DNA from: Aquincola agrisoli | Lineage (GTDB): Bacteria > Pseudomonadota > Gammaproteobacteria > Burkholderiales > Burkholderiaceae_C | Length of the DNA: 64,000 nt | Assembly (NCBI RefSeq): GCF_036621135.1 | Contig: NZ_JAZIBG010000028.1 | Span: 682,001 to 746,000, forward strand | Direction: 5' to 3' | Part shown: positions 9,057-17,599 of the stretch, one piece after another | How the letters are laid out: each line of letters begins with the position of its first letter | Numbering within the stretch: the stretch's first letter is position 1 | Made by a program: the position numbers and the translations under genes | The notes under the pieces: model-generated | The model's database searches: none | The model's input: only the letters and a program-made list of their open reading frames with translations | Told to the model about the DNA's origin: nothing

Positions 9057-10106
9057 ATGGACGCACCCGTGAAAGCCTTGAACACCGAAAAAGCCAAGGC
9101 CCTGCAAGCCGCCCTCACGCAGATCGAAAAGCAGTTCGGCAAGGGCTCCATCATGCGCCTGGGCGACGGCGAGGTGGCGGAAGACATACAAGTCGTGTCA
9201 ACCGGCTCGCTCGGCCTCGACATCGCCTTGGGTGTCGGCGGCCTGCCGCGCGGCCGCGTCGTCGAGATCTACGGGCCGGAATCGTCAGGCAAGACCACGC
9301 TCACGCTGCAGGTCATCGCAGAGATGCAAAAGCAGCACGGCGTCTGCGCCTTCATCGATGCGGAACACGCCCTGGACGTGCAGTACGCGCAAAAGCTCGG
9401 CGTCAACCTGCAAGACCTCCTCATTTCCCAGCCGGACACCGGCGAGCAGGCCCTGGAGATCGTCGATGCGCTCGTGCGCTCCGGCTCCATCGACCTGATC
9501 GTCGTGGACTCCGTGGCCGCCCTCACCCCCAAGGCGGAACTCGAAGGCGAGATGGGTGATTCGCTACCCGGCCTGCAGGCCCGCCTGATGAGCCAGGCCC
9601 TGCGCAAGCTCACCGGCACGATCAAGAAGACCAACACCATGGTCATCTTCATCAACCAGATCCGCATGAAGATCGGCGTGATGTTCGGCAACCCCGAAAC
9701 CACGACCGGCGGCAATGCGCTGAAGTTCTACGCCTCGGTGCGCCTGGATATACGCCGCACCGGCAGCATCAAGAAGGGCGAGGAAGTCATCGGCAGCGAG
9801 ACCAAGGTCAAGGTCGTCAAGAACAAGGTATCGCCCCCGTTCAAAACCGCCGAGTTCGACATCCTCTACGGCGAAGGCATCAGCCGCGAGGGCGAGATCA
9901 TCGACATGGGCGTCGACGCACGCATCCTCGACAAGTCCGGCGCCTGGTACGCCTACAACGGCGAAAAGATCGGCCAAGGCAAGGACAACGCACGCGAGTT
10001 CCTGCGCGAGAACCCTGATGTGGCGCAGGAAATCGAGAACAAGGTGCGAGAGACGCTCGGCATCCCCCTGTTGCCGAGCGGCGCCCCGGCCGCTGCCGCT
10101 GAATAA
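9057..10106 (+). CDS. recA: Recombinase A
   Basis: A 349-residue RecA. Walker A is GPESSGKT at residues 73-80, Walker B is the LIVVDSVAAL stretch, and the loop MVIFINQIRMKIGVMFGNPE is diagnostic. RecA forms filaments on single-stranded DNA for homologous recombination and activates LexA self-cleavage. The ATG at 9057 has the SD sequence CGGAG seven bases upstream. Regulation by the LexA box just upstream is expected. recX follows, the usual pair. Confidence 0.99.
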   Translation: MDAPVKALNTEKAKALQAALTQIEKQFGKGSIMRLGDGEVAEDIQVVSTGSLGLDIALGVGGLPRGRVVEIYGPESSGKTTLTLQVIAEMQKQHGVCAFIDAEHALDVQYAQKLGVNLQDLLISQPDTGEQALEIVDALVRSGSIDLIVVDSVAALTPKAELEGEMGDSLPGLQARLMSQALRKLTGTIKKTNTMVIFINQIRMKIGVMFGNPETTTGGNALKFYASVRLDIRRTGSIKKGEEVIGSETKVKVVKNKVSPPFKTAEFDILYGEGISREGEIIDMGVDARILDKSGAWYAYNGEKIGQGKDNAREFLRENPDVAQEIENKVRETLGIPLLPSGAPAAAAE

Positions 10107-10133
10107 GGGCGGGACCTCGTTCGACGGCCGGCT

Positions 10134-10628
10134 GTGCCTGCGCCTGCGCGGATCTCGCTGAAAGCGCGGGCATTGCAGCTGCTCGCGCAGCGCGAACACA
10201 GCCGCAGCGAGCTTCGCCGCAAGCTGATGCGGCACGCGGTGGAGGCCTGCAACGCCGTCGCGGCCACGGGCGAAGAGGCATCGTCCGCCCCTGGCCCCTG
10301 CCTCGACAAGCTGCTCGACTGGCTGGAGGCGCACCGCTACCTGTCGGAGGAGCGGTTCGTCGAGAGCCGCGTGCACGCGAGGTCGCCGCGCTTCGGCAAC
10401 CTGCGCATCCAACAGGAACTGGCGCGGCACGGCGTAGCGCTCGACAGCACCGCCGCCACGCAGCTCCAACTCACCGAGTTCGAACGTGCCCAGGCCGTGT
10501 GGCGGCGCAAGTTCGGCAGCCCCGCCACCGATGCGGCACAACGCGCCAAGCAGATGCGCTTTCTGGCCGGACGAGGGTTTTCGGGTGACGTCATCCGCCG
10601 CGTGGTGCGGGGCGGCGACGGCGAGTGA
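10134..10628 (+). CDS. recX: RecA regulatory protein RecX
   Basis: A 164-residue protein with the RecX three-helix repeats: SLKARALQLLAQREHSRSEL at the N-terminus, LDWLEAHRYLSEERFVESRV and KQMRFLAGRGFSGDVIRRVV near the end. RecX blocks extension of RecA filaments. The GTG at 10134 gives the expected N-terminus and lies 27 bases after recA, so co-transcription is likely. No terminator is seen between the two genes. Confidence 0.92.
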   Translation: MPAPARISLKARALQLLAQREHSRSELRRKLMRHAVEACNAVAATGEEASSAPGPCLDKLLDWLEAHRYLSEERFVESRVHARSPRFGNLRIQQELARHGVALDSTAATQLQLTEFERAQAVWRRKFGSPATDAAQRAKQMRFLAGRGFSGDVIRRVVRGGDGE

Positions 10629-10971
10629 ACCGGCGGTCGAACGGGCCGGCCAGCCCCTGACTTGCAATCAGCCTCAGGGCGCTGGCTGCTTGCTGCACTG
10701 CAAAATGCTACATTCCCGCGGTTTTCCCTAGCGTGCCGAGGTGCTGCAACGCGCCATCTGCCCGCAACGCACCGCGATCATGGCCTTCCGTTCCGCCGCC
10801 CTCCGTCGTCCCAGGCATCGATGCACGATCGTCCTGCGTGGCGTCTCGCGCATCGGGACGCCGCGCGCCGTGATTGACAATAACGTCCCGTTCCCGCCCG
10901 TCGCGGCGCATTGACGACGGACCACCGTCCTCAGCGCGCCGCTGTCTGCCCCTCCCCCAGAAGACAAGCCT
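10629..10971 (+). promoter_or_regulatory. Leader/promoter region of sucCD
   Basis: This 343-base non-coding stretch must contain the sucCD promoter. A TACATT hexamer at 10709-10714 is a possible -10, but no -35 is seen at the right distance. TTGACA at 10874-10879 is a perfect -35 hexamer, but no convincing -10 follows it. I see no riboswitch motif or terminator here. Confidence 0.35.
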
Positions 10972-12132
<1,161 letters not shown>

Positions 12133-12147
12133 GACGGGAGCAGATTC

Positions 12148-13041
12148 ATGTCGATCTACATCAACAAAGACACCAAGGTCATCACGCAAGGCATCACCGG
12201 CAAGACGGGCCAGTTCCACACGCTCGGCTGCCAGGCCTATGCCAACGGCAAGAACGCCTTCGTCGCGGGCGTGAACCCCAAGAAGGCCGGCGAATCGTTC
12301 TCCGACATTCCCATCTACGCCAGCGTCAAGGAAGCCAAGGGCCAGACCGGCGCGACCGTCAGCGTCATCTACGTGCCGCCCGCGGGTGCCGCGGCCGCCA
12401 TCTGGGAAGCCGTCGAGGCCGACCTCGACCTGGCGATCTGCATCACCGAAGGCATCCCCGTCCGGGACATGCTGGAAGTGCGCAACAAGATGAAGGCCAA
12501 GGAAGCCGCCGGCGGCAAGAAGACGCTGCTGCTGGGCCCCAACTGCCCTGGCCTGATCACGCCCGACGAGATCAAGATCGGCATCATGCCGGGCCACATC
12601 CACAAGAAGGGCCGCATCGGCGTCGTCTCGCGCTCCGGCACGCTGACGTATGAAGCCGTCGCCCAGCTGACCGAGATCGGCCTCGGCCAGTCGAGCGCCG
12701 TCGGCATCGGCGGCGACCCGATCAACGGCCTGAAGCACATCGACGTGATGAAGGCGTTCAACGACGATCCGGACACCGACGCGGTGATCATGATCGGCGA
12801 GATCGGCGGCCCCGACGAGGCCGAAGCCGCCCGCTGGTGCAAGGCCAACATGAAGAAGCCGATCGTCGGCTTCATCGCCGGTGTCACGGCGCCTCCGGGC
12901 AAGCGCATGGGCCACGCCGGCGCGCTGATCTCGGGCGGTGCCGACACGGCCGACGCCAAGCTGGCCGTGATGGAAGAGTGCGGCTTCAAGGTCACGCGCA
13001 ACCCGTCGGAAATGGCCAAGCTGCTGAAGGCCCTGCTGTAA
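12148..13041 (+). CDS. sucD: Succinate-CoA ligase (ADP-forming) alpha subunit
   Basis: A 297-residue subunit with the CoA-binding Rossmann fold (ITQGITGKTGQFHT) and the phosphohistidine site H256 in RMGHAGALISGG. The phosphoryl group is relayed from succinyl phosphate to nucleotide through this histidine. A clear SD sequence (GGGAG) precedes the ATG. It is the last gene of the sucCD operon and is followed by a strong intrinsic terminator. Confidence 0.98.
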   Translation: MSIYINKDTKVITQGITGKTGQFHTLGCQAYANGKNAFVAGVNPKKAGESFSDIPIYASVKEAKGQTGATVSVIYVPPAGAAAAIWEAVEADLDLAICITEGIPVRDMLEVRNKMKAKEAAGGKKTLLLGPNCPGLITPDEIKIGIMPGHIHKKGRIGVVSRSGTLTYEAVAQLTEIGLGQSSAVGIGGDPINGLKHIDVMKAFNDDPDTDAVIMIGEIGGPDEAEAARWCKANMKKPIVGFIAGVTAPPGKRMGHAGALISGGADTADAKLAVMEECGFKVTRNPSEMAKLLKALL

Positions 13042-13065
13042 GCAGGCGCCCACCGGTCGACCCGG

Positions 13066-13099
13066 AAAGCCGGCCGCCCACGCGGCCGGCTTTTCTTTT
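13066..13099 (+). terminator. Intrinsic terminator of sucCD
   Basis: A perfect 11-base-pair stem AAGCCGGCCGC / GCGGCCGGCTT (13067-13077 and 13082-13092) closes a four-base loop and runs into a T-rich tail TTTTCTTTT. It lies 25 bases after the sucD stop. Confidence 0.9.
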
Positions 13100-13184
13100 C
13101 CGGACTATGTAATTCCCGCACCGGCGGCGCAGGCACATCTGCCTACACTGGCGGCCATTCCATCCAACCCCCTGGGCCATCGAC

Positions 13185-13931
13185 ATGGCAGAGTTCTTCA
13201 CAGCACATTTCTGGATCGCGGTCGGTCAGATCATCATGATCGACATCCTGCTGGGCGGCGACAACGCGGTCGTGATCGCACTGGCATGCCGCAAGCTGCC
13301 GCCGGCGCAGCGCACCAAGGGCATCCTGTGGGGTACCGCGGGCGCCATCATCCTGCGGGTGATTCTGATCTTCTTCGCGCTGACGCTGCTGGCCATCCCT
13401 TACCTCAAGCTCGTGGGCGCCGCGCTGCTGGTGTGGATCGGCATCAAGCTGCTCGTGCCCGAGCACGACGACGACCACGCCAACATCCAGGCCAGCGACA
13501 AGCTGTGGGCCGCGGTGAAGACCGTGATCGTGGCCGACTTCGTGATGAGCCTCGACAACGTCATCGCGATCGCCGGTGCCGCGCAAGGCGCCGACGACCA
13601 CCACCAGATGCCGCTGGTGATCTTCGGCCTGCTGATCAGCATCCCGATCATCATCTGGGGCAGCCAGCTGGTCATCAAGCTGATGGACCGCTTCCCGATC
13701 GTCATCACGCTGGGCGGCATGCTGCTGGGCTGGATCGCCGGCACCATGGCGGTGACCGACCCCGGCATCGTGCCGTACCTGCCGAACCATCCGGGCGCCA
13801 CGCCGGACGCGCCGCTCGAAGTCAGCGCCGTGCTGCGCTACGGCGCGGGTATCGCGGGTGCGCTGCTGGTGCTGGCCTGGGGCAAGTGGCTGGCCTCGCG
13901 CAAGCGGCCCGAGGGCGGCCAACCGGCCTGA
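13185..13931 (+). CDS. TerC-family integral membrane protein (YjbE-type), copy 1
   Basis: A 248-residue protein with about seven predicted membrane helices. Both TerC signature segments with acidic residues in the membrane are present: DILLGGDNAVVIALACRKLP near the N-terminus and FVMSLDNVIAIAGAA in the middle. The loop EHDDDHANIQ is acidic and histidine-rich. Some TerC proteins export manganese or load it onto exoenzymes; the substrate here is not shown by sequence. It is closely similar in order and motifs to the second TerC gene at 14296. No riboswitch is seen in its 143-base upstream gap, and terminators flank it on both sides, so it is its own transcription unit. Confidence 0.9.
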   Translation: MAEFFTAHFWIAVGQIIMIDILLGGDNAVVIALACRKLPPAQRTKGILWGTAGAIILRVILIFFALTLLAIPYLKLVGAALLVWIGIKLLVPEHDDDHANIQASDKLWAAVKTVIVADFVMSLDNVIAIAGAAQGADDHHQMPLVIFGLLISIPIIIWGSQLVIKLMDRFPIVITLGGMLLGWIAGTMAVTDPGIVPYLPNHPGATPDAPLEVSAVLRYGAGIAGALLVLAWGKWLASRKRPEGGQPA

Positions 13932-13972
13932 CCGACCGATCCGCAGGCCTTTGCCGGCCTGCAACATCGCCC

Positions 13973-14005
13973 AACCGCCGCGCCCTCAGCGCGGCGGTTT
14001 TGCTT
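13973..14005 (+). terminator. Intrinsic terminator after first TerC gene
   Basis: AACCGCCGCGC (13973-13983) pairs perfectly with GCGCGGCGGTT (13989-13999) around a five-base loop and is followed by a T-rich tail. It separates the first TerC gene from the riboswitch leader of the second. Confidence 0.85.
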
Positions 14006-14040
14006 GTGCGGCGCCGCCGCCTCTGTTCCAATCCGCTCCT

Positions 14041-14177
14041 GAAGGGGAGTAGCTCTGCCCGCGGTCGGCCTGGGAAGGTTGGATCGGCGGGGATCGGCAG
14101 GTCGTCAATACGAAGCGGCGTTCATCGCGACGCTTCCGGCCTGCCAGGCAGCATCAGCCACGCCGAGCAAGACCTTC
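14041..14177 (+). ncRNA. yybP-ykoY manganese riboswitch aptamer
   Basis: GAAGGGGAGTAGCTC at 14041 matches the conserved L1 side of the yybP-ykoY class (GGGGAGUAGC), and GAGCAAGACCTTC at 14165-14177 matches the L3 side (GCAAGACC). The closing helix GAAGG (14041-14045) / CCTTC (14173-14177) forms as expected. This class binds Mn2+ and is known upstream of TerC-family genes such as E. coli alx. The next gene is a TerC-family protein. The assignment is by recognised motif and pairing; a covariance-model search would settle it. Confidence 0.85.
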
Positions 14178-14291
14178 GACGCATGCCGCAGTACGCGGCT
14201 GCTCGAAGGCGGCACGCTCCTCCCGTGCCTCCCCAGGGTTGTGCCCGTCTGCGGCATGCGTTTGACCGCACTGCAACCCTTTCGGAGAAAG
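14173..14291 (+). promoter_or_regulatory. Expression platform of the yybP-ykoY riboswitch
   Basis: CCTTCGA (14173-14179), which includes the 3' strand of the aptamer helix, is perfectly complementary to TCGAAGG (14203-14209); inside lies a second helix, GCCGC (14185-14189) / GCGGC (14195-14199). This hairpin excludes the aptamer. A competing 11-base-pair helix, GCATGCCGCAG (14181-14191) / CTGCGGCATGC (14249-14259), is compatible with the aptamer but not with the first hairpin. The SD sequence GGAGAAA (14284-14290) sits in a small CTTTC/GAAAG stem. No T-run follows any helix, so control of translation or Rho access is more likely than intrinsic termination. Confidence 0.6.
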
Positions 14292-14295
14292 CTTC

Positions 14296-14982
14296 ATGGA
14301 GTTCCTGTCCCCCGCGTGGTTCTCGGCGCTGGCCGCCATCATCCTGATCGACCTGGTCCTGGCCGGCGACAACGCCATCGTCATCGCCCTGGCCGCGCGC
14401 AACCTGCCCGCGCACCTGCAGCGCAAGGCCATCGTGTGGGGCACCGTCGGGGCGATCGCCGTGCGGTCCGTGATGACCGTGGGCGTGGTCTGGCTGCTGA
14501 AGGTGCCGGGGCTCATGCTCGTCGGCGGCCTGGGGCTGGTGTGGATCGCCTACAAGCTGCTGGTGCCCTCCGGCGGCGATGAGCACGGCGGCCCGGGGGC
14601 GACGACGTTCGTCGGCGCGATGAAGACGATCGTCATTGCCGATGCGCTGATGGGTGTCGACAACGTCCTGGGCGTTGCCGGCGCGGCCCATGGCTCGTTC
14701 GACCTCGTCGTCATCGGCCTGCTCATCAGCATCCCGATCGTCGTGTGGGGCAGCAGCATCGTGCTGAAGCTGGTCGACCGCTTCCCCGCGATCACCTACG
14801 TCGGCGCGGGCGTCCTCGCCTTCACGGCCGCGAAGATGGTCGTCGGCGAACCGCTGCTGGACGAAGTGTTCGACCCGAACGCCGCGGCCCGCTGGTCGGT
14901 CTACGCCATCACGGTCGCCGGCGTGCTGTTGGCAGGGCGCTACGCGTCGCGCCGCGGCAGTGCCGCCACGCAGGCAGCCTGA
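14296..14982 (+). CDS. TerC-family integral membrane protein, copy 2 (riboswitch-controlled)
   Basis: A 228-residue polytopic protein, parallel in order and motifs to the first TerC gene: IDLVLAGDNAIVIALAARNL near the N-terminus and ADALMGVDNVLGVAGAAHG in the middle. The acidic residues of the two motifs are kept. The SD sequence GGAG is seven bases before the ATG. The upstream yybP-ykoY riboswitch points to a manganese exporter or manganese-handling role; that is inferred from the riboswitch class, not from the protein alone. It has a shorter central loop and C-terminus than copy 1. Confidence 0.9.
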   Translation: MEFLSPAWFSALAAIILIDLVLAGDNAIVIALAARNLPAHLQRKAIVWGTVGAIAVRSVMTVGVVWLLKVPGLMLVGGLGLVWIAYKLLVPSGGDEHGGPGATTFVGAMKTIVIADALMGVDNVLGVAGAAHGSFDLVVIGLLISIPIVVWGSSIVLKLVDRFPAITYVGAGVLAFTAAKMVVGEPLLDEVFDPNAAARWSVYAITVAGVLLAGRYASRRGSAATQAA

Positions 14983-15059
14983 CGCGCTCCGGGGCCGGCC
15001 TGCCGGCCCCCCGTGATAAGGTCGGCGCCCACACCACCAGAGCGGATCACGGCGAGGGC

Positions 15060-15965
15060 ATGGGCGACAACGCAGCGCGGCGACCGGCCCCGGCCGACAG
15101 CAGCGACGGCCCGTTGCGCCCCGGCTCCGACTTCGAGGGCTACCGTATCCACCGGCTGCTCGGCCGCGGCGCGATGGGCGCGGTCTACCTCGCATCGAAT
15201 GCCAGGCGCCGCCTGGTTGCCATCAAGGCGCTGGCGCTCGCAGCCCAATTCGATCGCGACGACCTGCCCGCCGCACGGGAGCGCTTTGCCACGGAAGCGC
15301 GCTCGGCCGCGCGCCTCAAGCACCCCTGCATCGCCCGCGTCTACACGAGCGGACAAGCCCGCGGCATCGACTACCTCGTGATGCAGGCGCTGCCCGGCTG
15401 CAGCCTCGACCGGTACGCGCAGCCCGCGCGCCTGCTGCCCGAACCGCTGGCGCTGCACGTGGCCGCCAGCGTGGGCGAGGGGCTGGCCCATGCCCATGCC
15501 CACGGCGTGCTGCACCGGGACGTCAAGCCGGCCAACGTGATGCTGGAAGCGGCCTCACGCCGGGTGAAGCTCCTGGACTTCGGCCTCTCGCGCCTGACCG
15601 ACAACGCACGCACGCGCACCGGCCTCGTGCTCGGCACACCCGCCTTCATGGCGCCCGAACTGCTCGCCGGATCGGCAGCCCATCCGGGCAGCGACCTGTA
15701 CGCGCTGGGCGTGCTGCTGTTCCAGTTGCTCACCGCCCGGCTGCCGTACGAGGGCGACTCGATGGGCGCCCTGCTGCGTGCCATCGCCAGCGGCCCGCCG
15801 CAGGCCCTCGCCACCCTGCGGCCCGACCTGCCCGCCGGCCTGGGCGCCCTGGTGGCACGCCTGCTCGACAAGTCGCCGCTCACCCGGCCCGCCGACGGCA
15901 CCGCGCTGGCGGCCGAGCTGCGCGAGCACATCGCCCGCTGGCCTTCGGCCGCGCTGCACCGTTGA
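15060..15965 (+). CDS. Hanks-type serine/threonine protein kinase
   Basis: A 301-residue soluble kinase with no membrane segment or PASTA repeats. The glycine loop is LLGRGAMGAVYLA, the ATP lysine is K56 (VAIKAL), the catalytic loop is HRDVKPAN with D154, and the metal-binding DFG has D173; APEL and the conserved SDLYALGVLLF follow. The ATG at 15060 has GAGG just upstream. It heads a kinase-PP2C-FHA set on the same strand (gaps 115 and 18 bases), so its targets may include the FHA protein. Substrates are not known. Confidence 0.92.
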   Translation: MGDNAARRPAPADSSDGPLRPGSDFEGYRIHRLLGRGAMGAVYLASNARRRLVAIKALALAAQFDRDDLPAARERFATEARSAARLKHPCIARVYTSGQARGIDYLVMQALPGCSLDRYAQPARLLPEPLALHVAASVGEGLAHAHAHGVLHRDVKPANVMLEAASRRVKLLDFGLSRLTDNARTRTGLVLGTPAFMAPELLAGSAAHPGSDLYALGVLLFQLLTARLPYEGDSMGALLRAIASGPPQALATLRPDLPAGLGALVARLLDKSPLTRPADGTALAAELREHIARWPSAALHR

Positions 15966-16080
15966 TCCGTTGCGACAGAACCCGTGCCGGCGGGAAATGC
16001 CCACGTTCATCGCCTCGCCAGGGCCGCTCACAAGGGCGCACAATCCGTGCCGCCCCGTCCAACCGCCGTACAGCGCCGCA

Positions 16081-16866
16081 ATGCCTTTCGAGTTCTTCAG
16101 TGCCATCGATACAGGTCGCGCGCGCAGCAACAACGAAGACGCCGTCGCGCTGGACGAAGAGGCCGCGCTGGCGGTGCTGGCGGACGGCATGGGCGGCTAC
16201 AACGCAGGCGAAGTCGCCAGCGGCATGCTGACCTCGTTCATCCAGACCGAGCTGGGCCGCTGGCTGCACGAAGCCAGCGCGCAGGCCTCGGATGCGGACG
16301 TGCGGCGGGCGATGGACATCTGCGTCGACAACGCCAACCGGGCGATCTTCGACGCGGCCAATGCCAACCCGCAATACGCCGGCATGGGCACGACGCTGGT
16401 GCTGGCCGTGTTCCGCGAAGCCCGCGTGCTGTTCGGCCATGTGGGCGACTCGCGGGCCTACCGCCTGCGCGCCGGGCGGCTGTCGCAGCTCACGCGCGAC
16501 CATTCGCTGCTGCAGGAGCAGCTCGATGCCGGGCTCATCACGCCGGAGCAGGCGGCCTTCTCGTCGAACAAGAACCTGGTGACCCGCGCCGTCGGTGTCG
16601 AGGACACCGTGATGCTCGAAGCCCACCTGCACGGCACCGAGCCGGGAGACATCTACCTGATGTGCTCCGACGGCCTCTCCGACATGGTGAACGACCAGCG
16701 CATCGCACAGCTGCTGCTCACGCATGAATCGCTGGAAGGCGCGGGCCGCGCGCTGATAGCCGCCGCCAACGAGGCAGGTGGAAAGGATAATATCGCCGTG
16801 ATTCTGGTGCGCGTGCAGGAAGGCGGCGGCAGCGCTTCGCGCCCCTGGTGGCGCTTCAAACGCTAG
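16081..16866 (+). CDS. PP2C-family serine/threonine phosphatase (Stp type)
   Basis: A 261-residue protein with the PP2C metal sites in order: RSNNEDA with D20, ADGMGGYNAGEVAS with D35, GHVGDSRAYRLR, CSDGLSDMV and the final GGKDNIAVILV. Mn2+/Mg2+-dependent phosphatases of this type reverse Hanks-kinase phosphorylation, and the gene directly follows such a kinase. The frame is open upstream into the kinase gene; the ATG at 16081 is the first that gives the family N-terminus. No transmembrane segment is seen. Confidence 0.93.
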   Translation: MPFEFFSAIDTGRARSNNEDAVALDEEAALAVLADGMGGYNAGEVASGMLTSFIQTELGRWLHEASAQASDADVRRAMDICVDNANRAIFDAANANPQYAGMGTTLVLAVFREARVLFGHVGDSRAYRLRAGRLSQLTRDHSLLQEQLDAGLITPEQAAFSSNKNLVTRAVGVEDTVMLEAHLHGTEPGDIYLMCSDGLSDMVNDQRIAQLLLTHESLEGAGRALIAAANEAGGKDNIAVILVRVQEGGGSASRPWWRFKR

Positions 16867-16884
16867 CAAAACATAAGGTCAAGC

Positions 16885-17556
16885 ATGGGCAAACTGGTCG
16901 TGTCGCTGGACGGGGTGGTCATCAAGGAAGTCCAGGTCACCAAGGACAAAACCACGCTCGGCCGGCGCCCCTACAACGACATCGTCATCGATAACCTCGC
17001 CGTCAGCGGCGAGCATGCCGTGCTGCAGATGGTGGGCGCCGACGTCTTCATCGAAGACCTCAACAGCACCAACGGCACCTACATCAACGGCAAGGCGATC
17101 AAGAAGCAGCTGCTGGCGCACAACGACACGGTCGAGATCGGCAAGTACAAGATCAAGTACCTGGTCGAGGACAGCACCGACTACGAGAAGACCATGATCA
17201 TGCGGCCCGGCATGGCCACGGCCGCGCCCGCCGCACCGTCGTACGCCCCAGCGCCCGCGCCCGTGTCGAGCTTCGGCAACTTGGGGCCCGCCACCGGCAC
17301 GGCATCGATCAAGGTCCTGAACGGCGCGGCCGCGGGGCGCGAGGTCACGCTCACCAAGGTCGTCACCACCGTCGGCAAGCCGGGCGTACAGGTCGCGTCG
17401 ATCACCAAGCGCCCCGGCGGCTACGTGCTCGCCCATGTAGAAGGCACGATGCGCCCGACCGTCAACGGCGTGCCGCTGGTCGGCGAATCGGTCCCGCTGA
17501 AAAACGGCGACGTGATCGAGCTCGCCGGCACGCAGATGCAGTTCATCCAGGGCTGA
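16885..17556 (+). CDS. FHA-domain protein with two FHA-like folds
   Basis: A 223-residue protein. The N-terminal FHA domain keeps the phosphothreonine-binding residues G26-R27, S41, H44 and N63-G64 (GRRPYNDIVI, SGEH, NSTNGTYING). A Pro/Ala linker at about 115-135 leads to a second FHA-like domain (SIKVLNGAAAGREVTL ... NGDVIELAGTQMQF) that lacks the arginine of the binding loop. T103 in DYEKTMIMRPGM sits just after the first domain, a possible kinase site that could bind its own FHA domain as in GarA-type switches; this is inference. The gene is 18 bases after the phosphatase. Confidence 0.88.
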   Translation: MGKLVVSLDGVVIKEVQVTKDKTTLGRRPYNDIVIDNLAVSGEHAVLQMVGADVFIEDLNSTNGTYINGKAIKKQLLAHNDTVEIGKYKIKYLVEDSTDYEKTMIMRPGMATAAPAAPSYAPAPAPVSSFGNLGPATGTASIKVLNGAAAGREVTLTKVVTTVGKPGVQVASITKRPGGYVLAHVEGTMRPTVNGVPLVGESVPLKNGDVIELAGTQMQFIQG

Positions 17557-17599
17557 TGGGCCTGCGGCGCGGACCTGCCGCGCCGCCCCGCCACCACCC

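Noticed and set aside
10874..10879. TTGACA as the definite sucCD -35
   Set aside because: No acceptable -10 follows at 16-18 bases, so it is only mentioned under the leader region.
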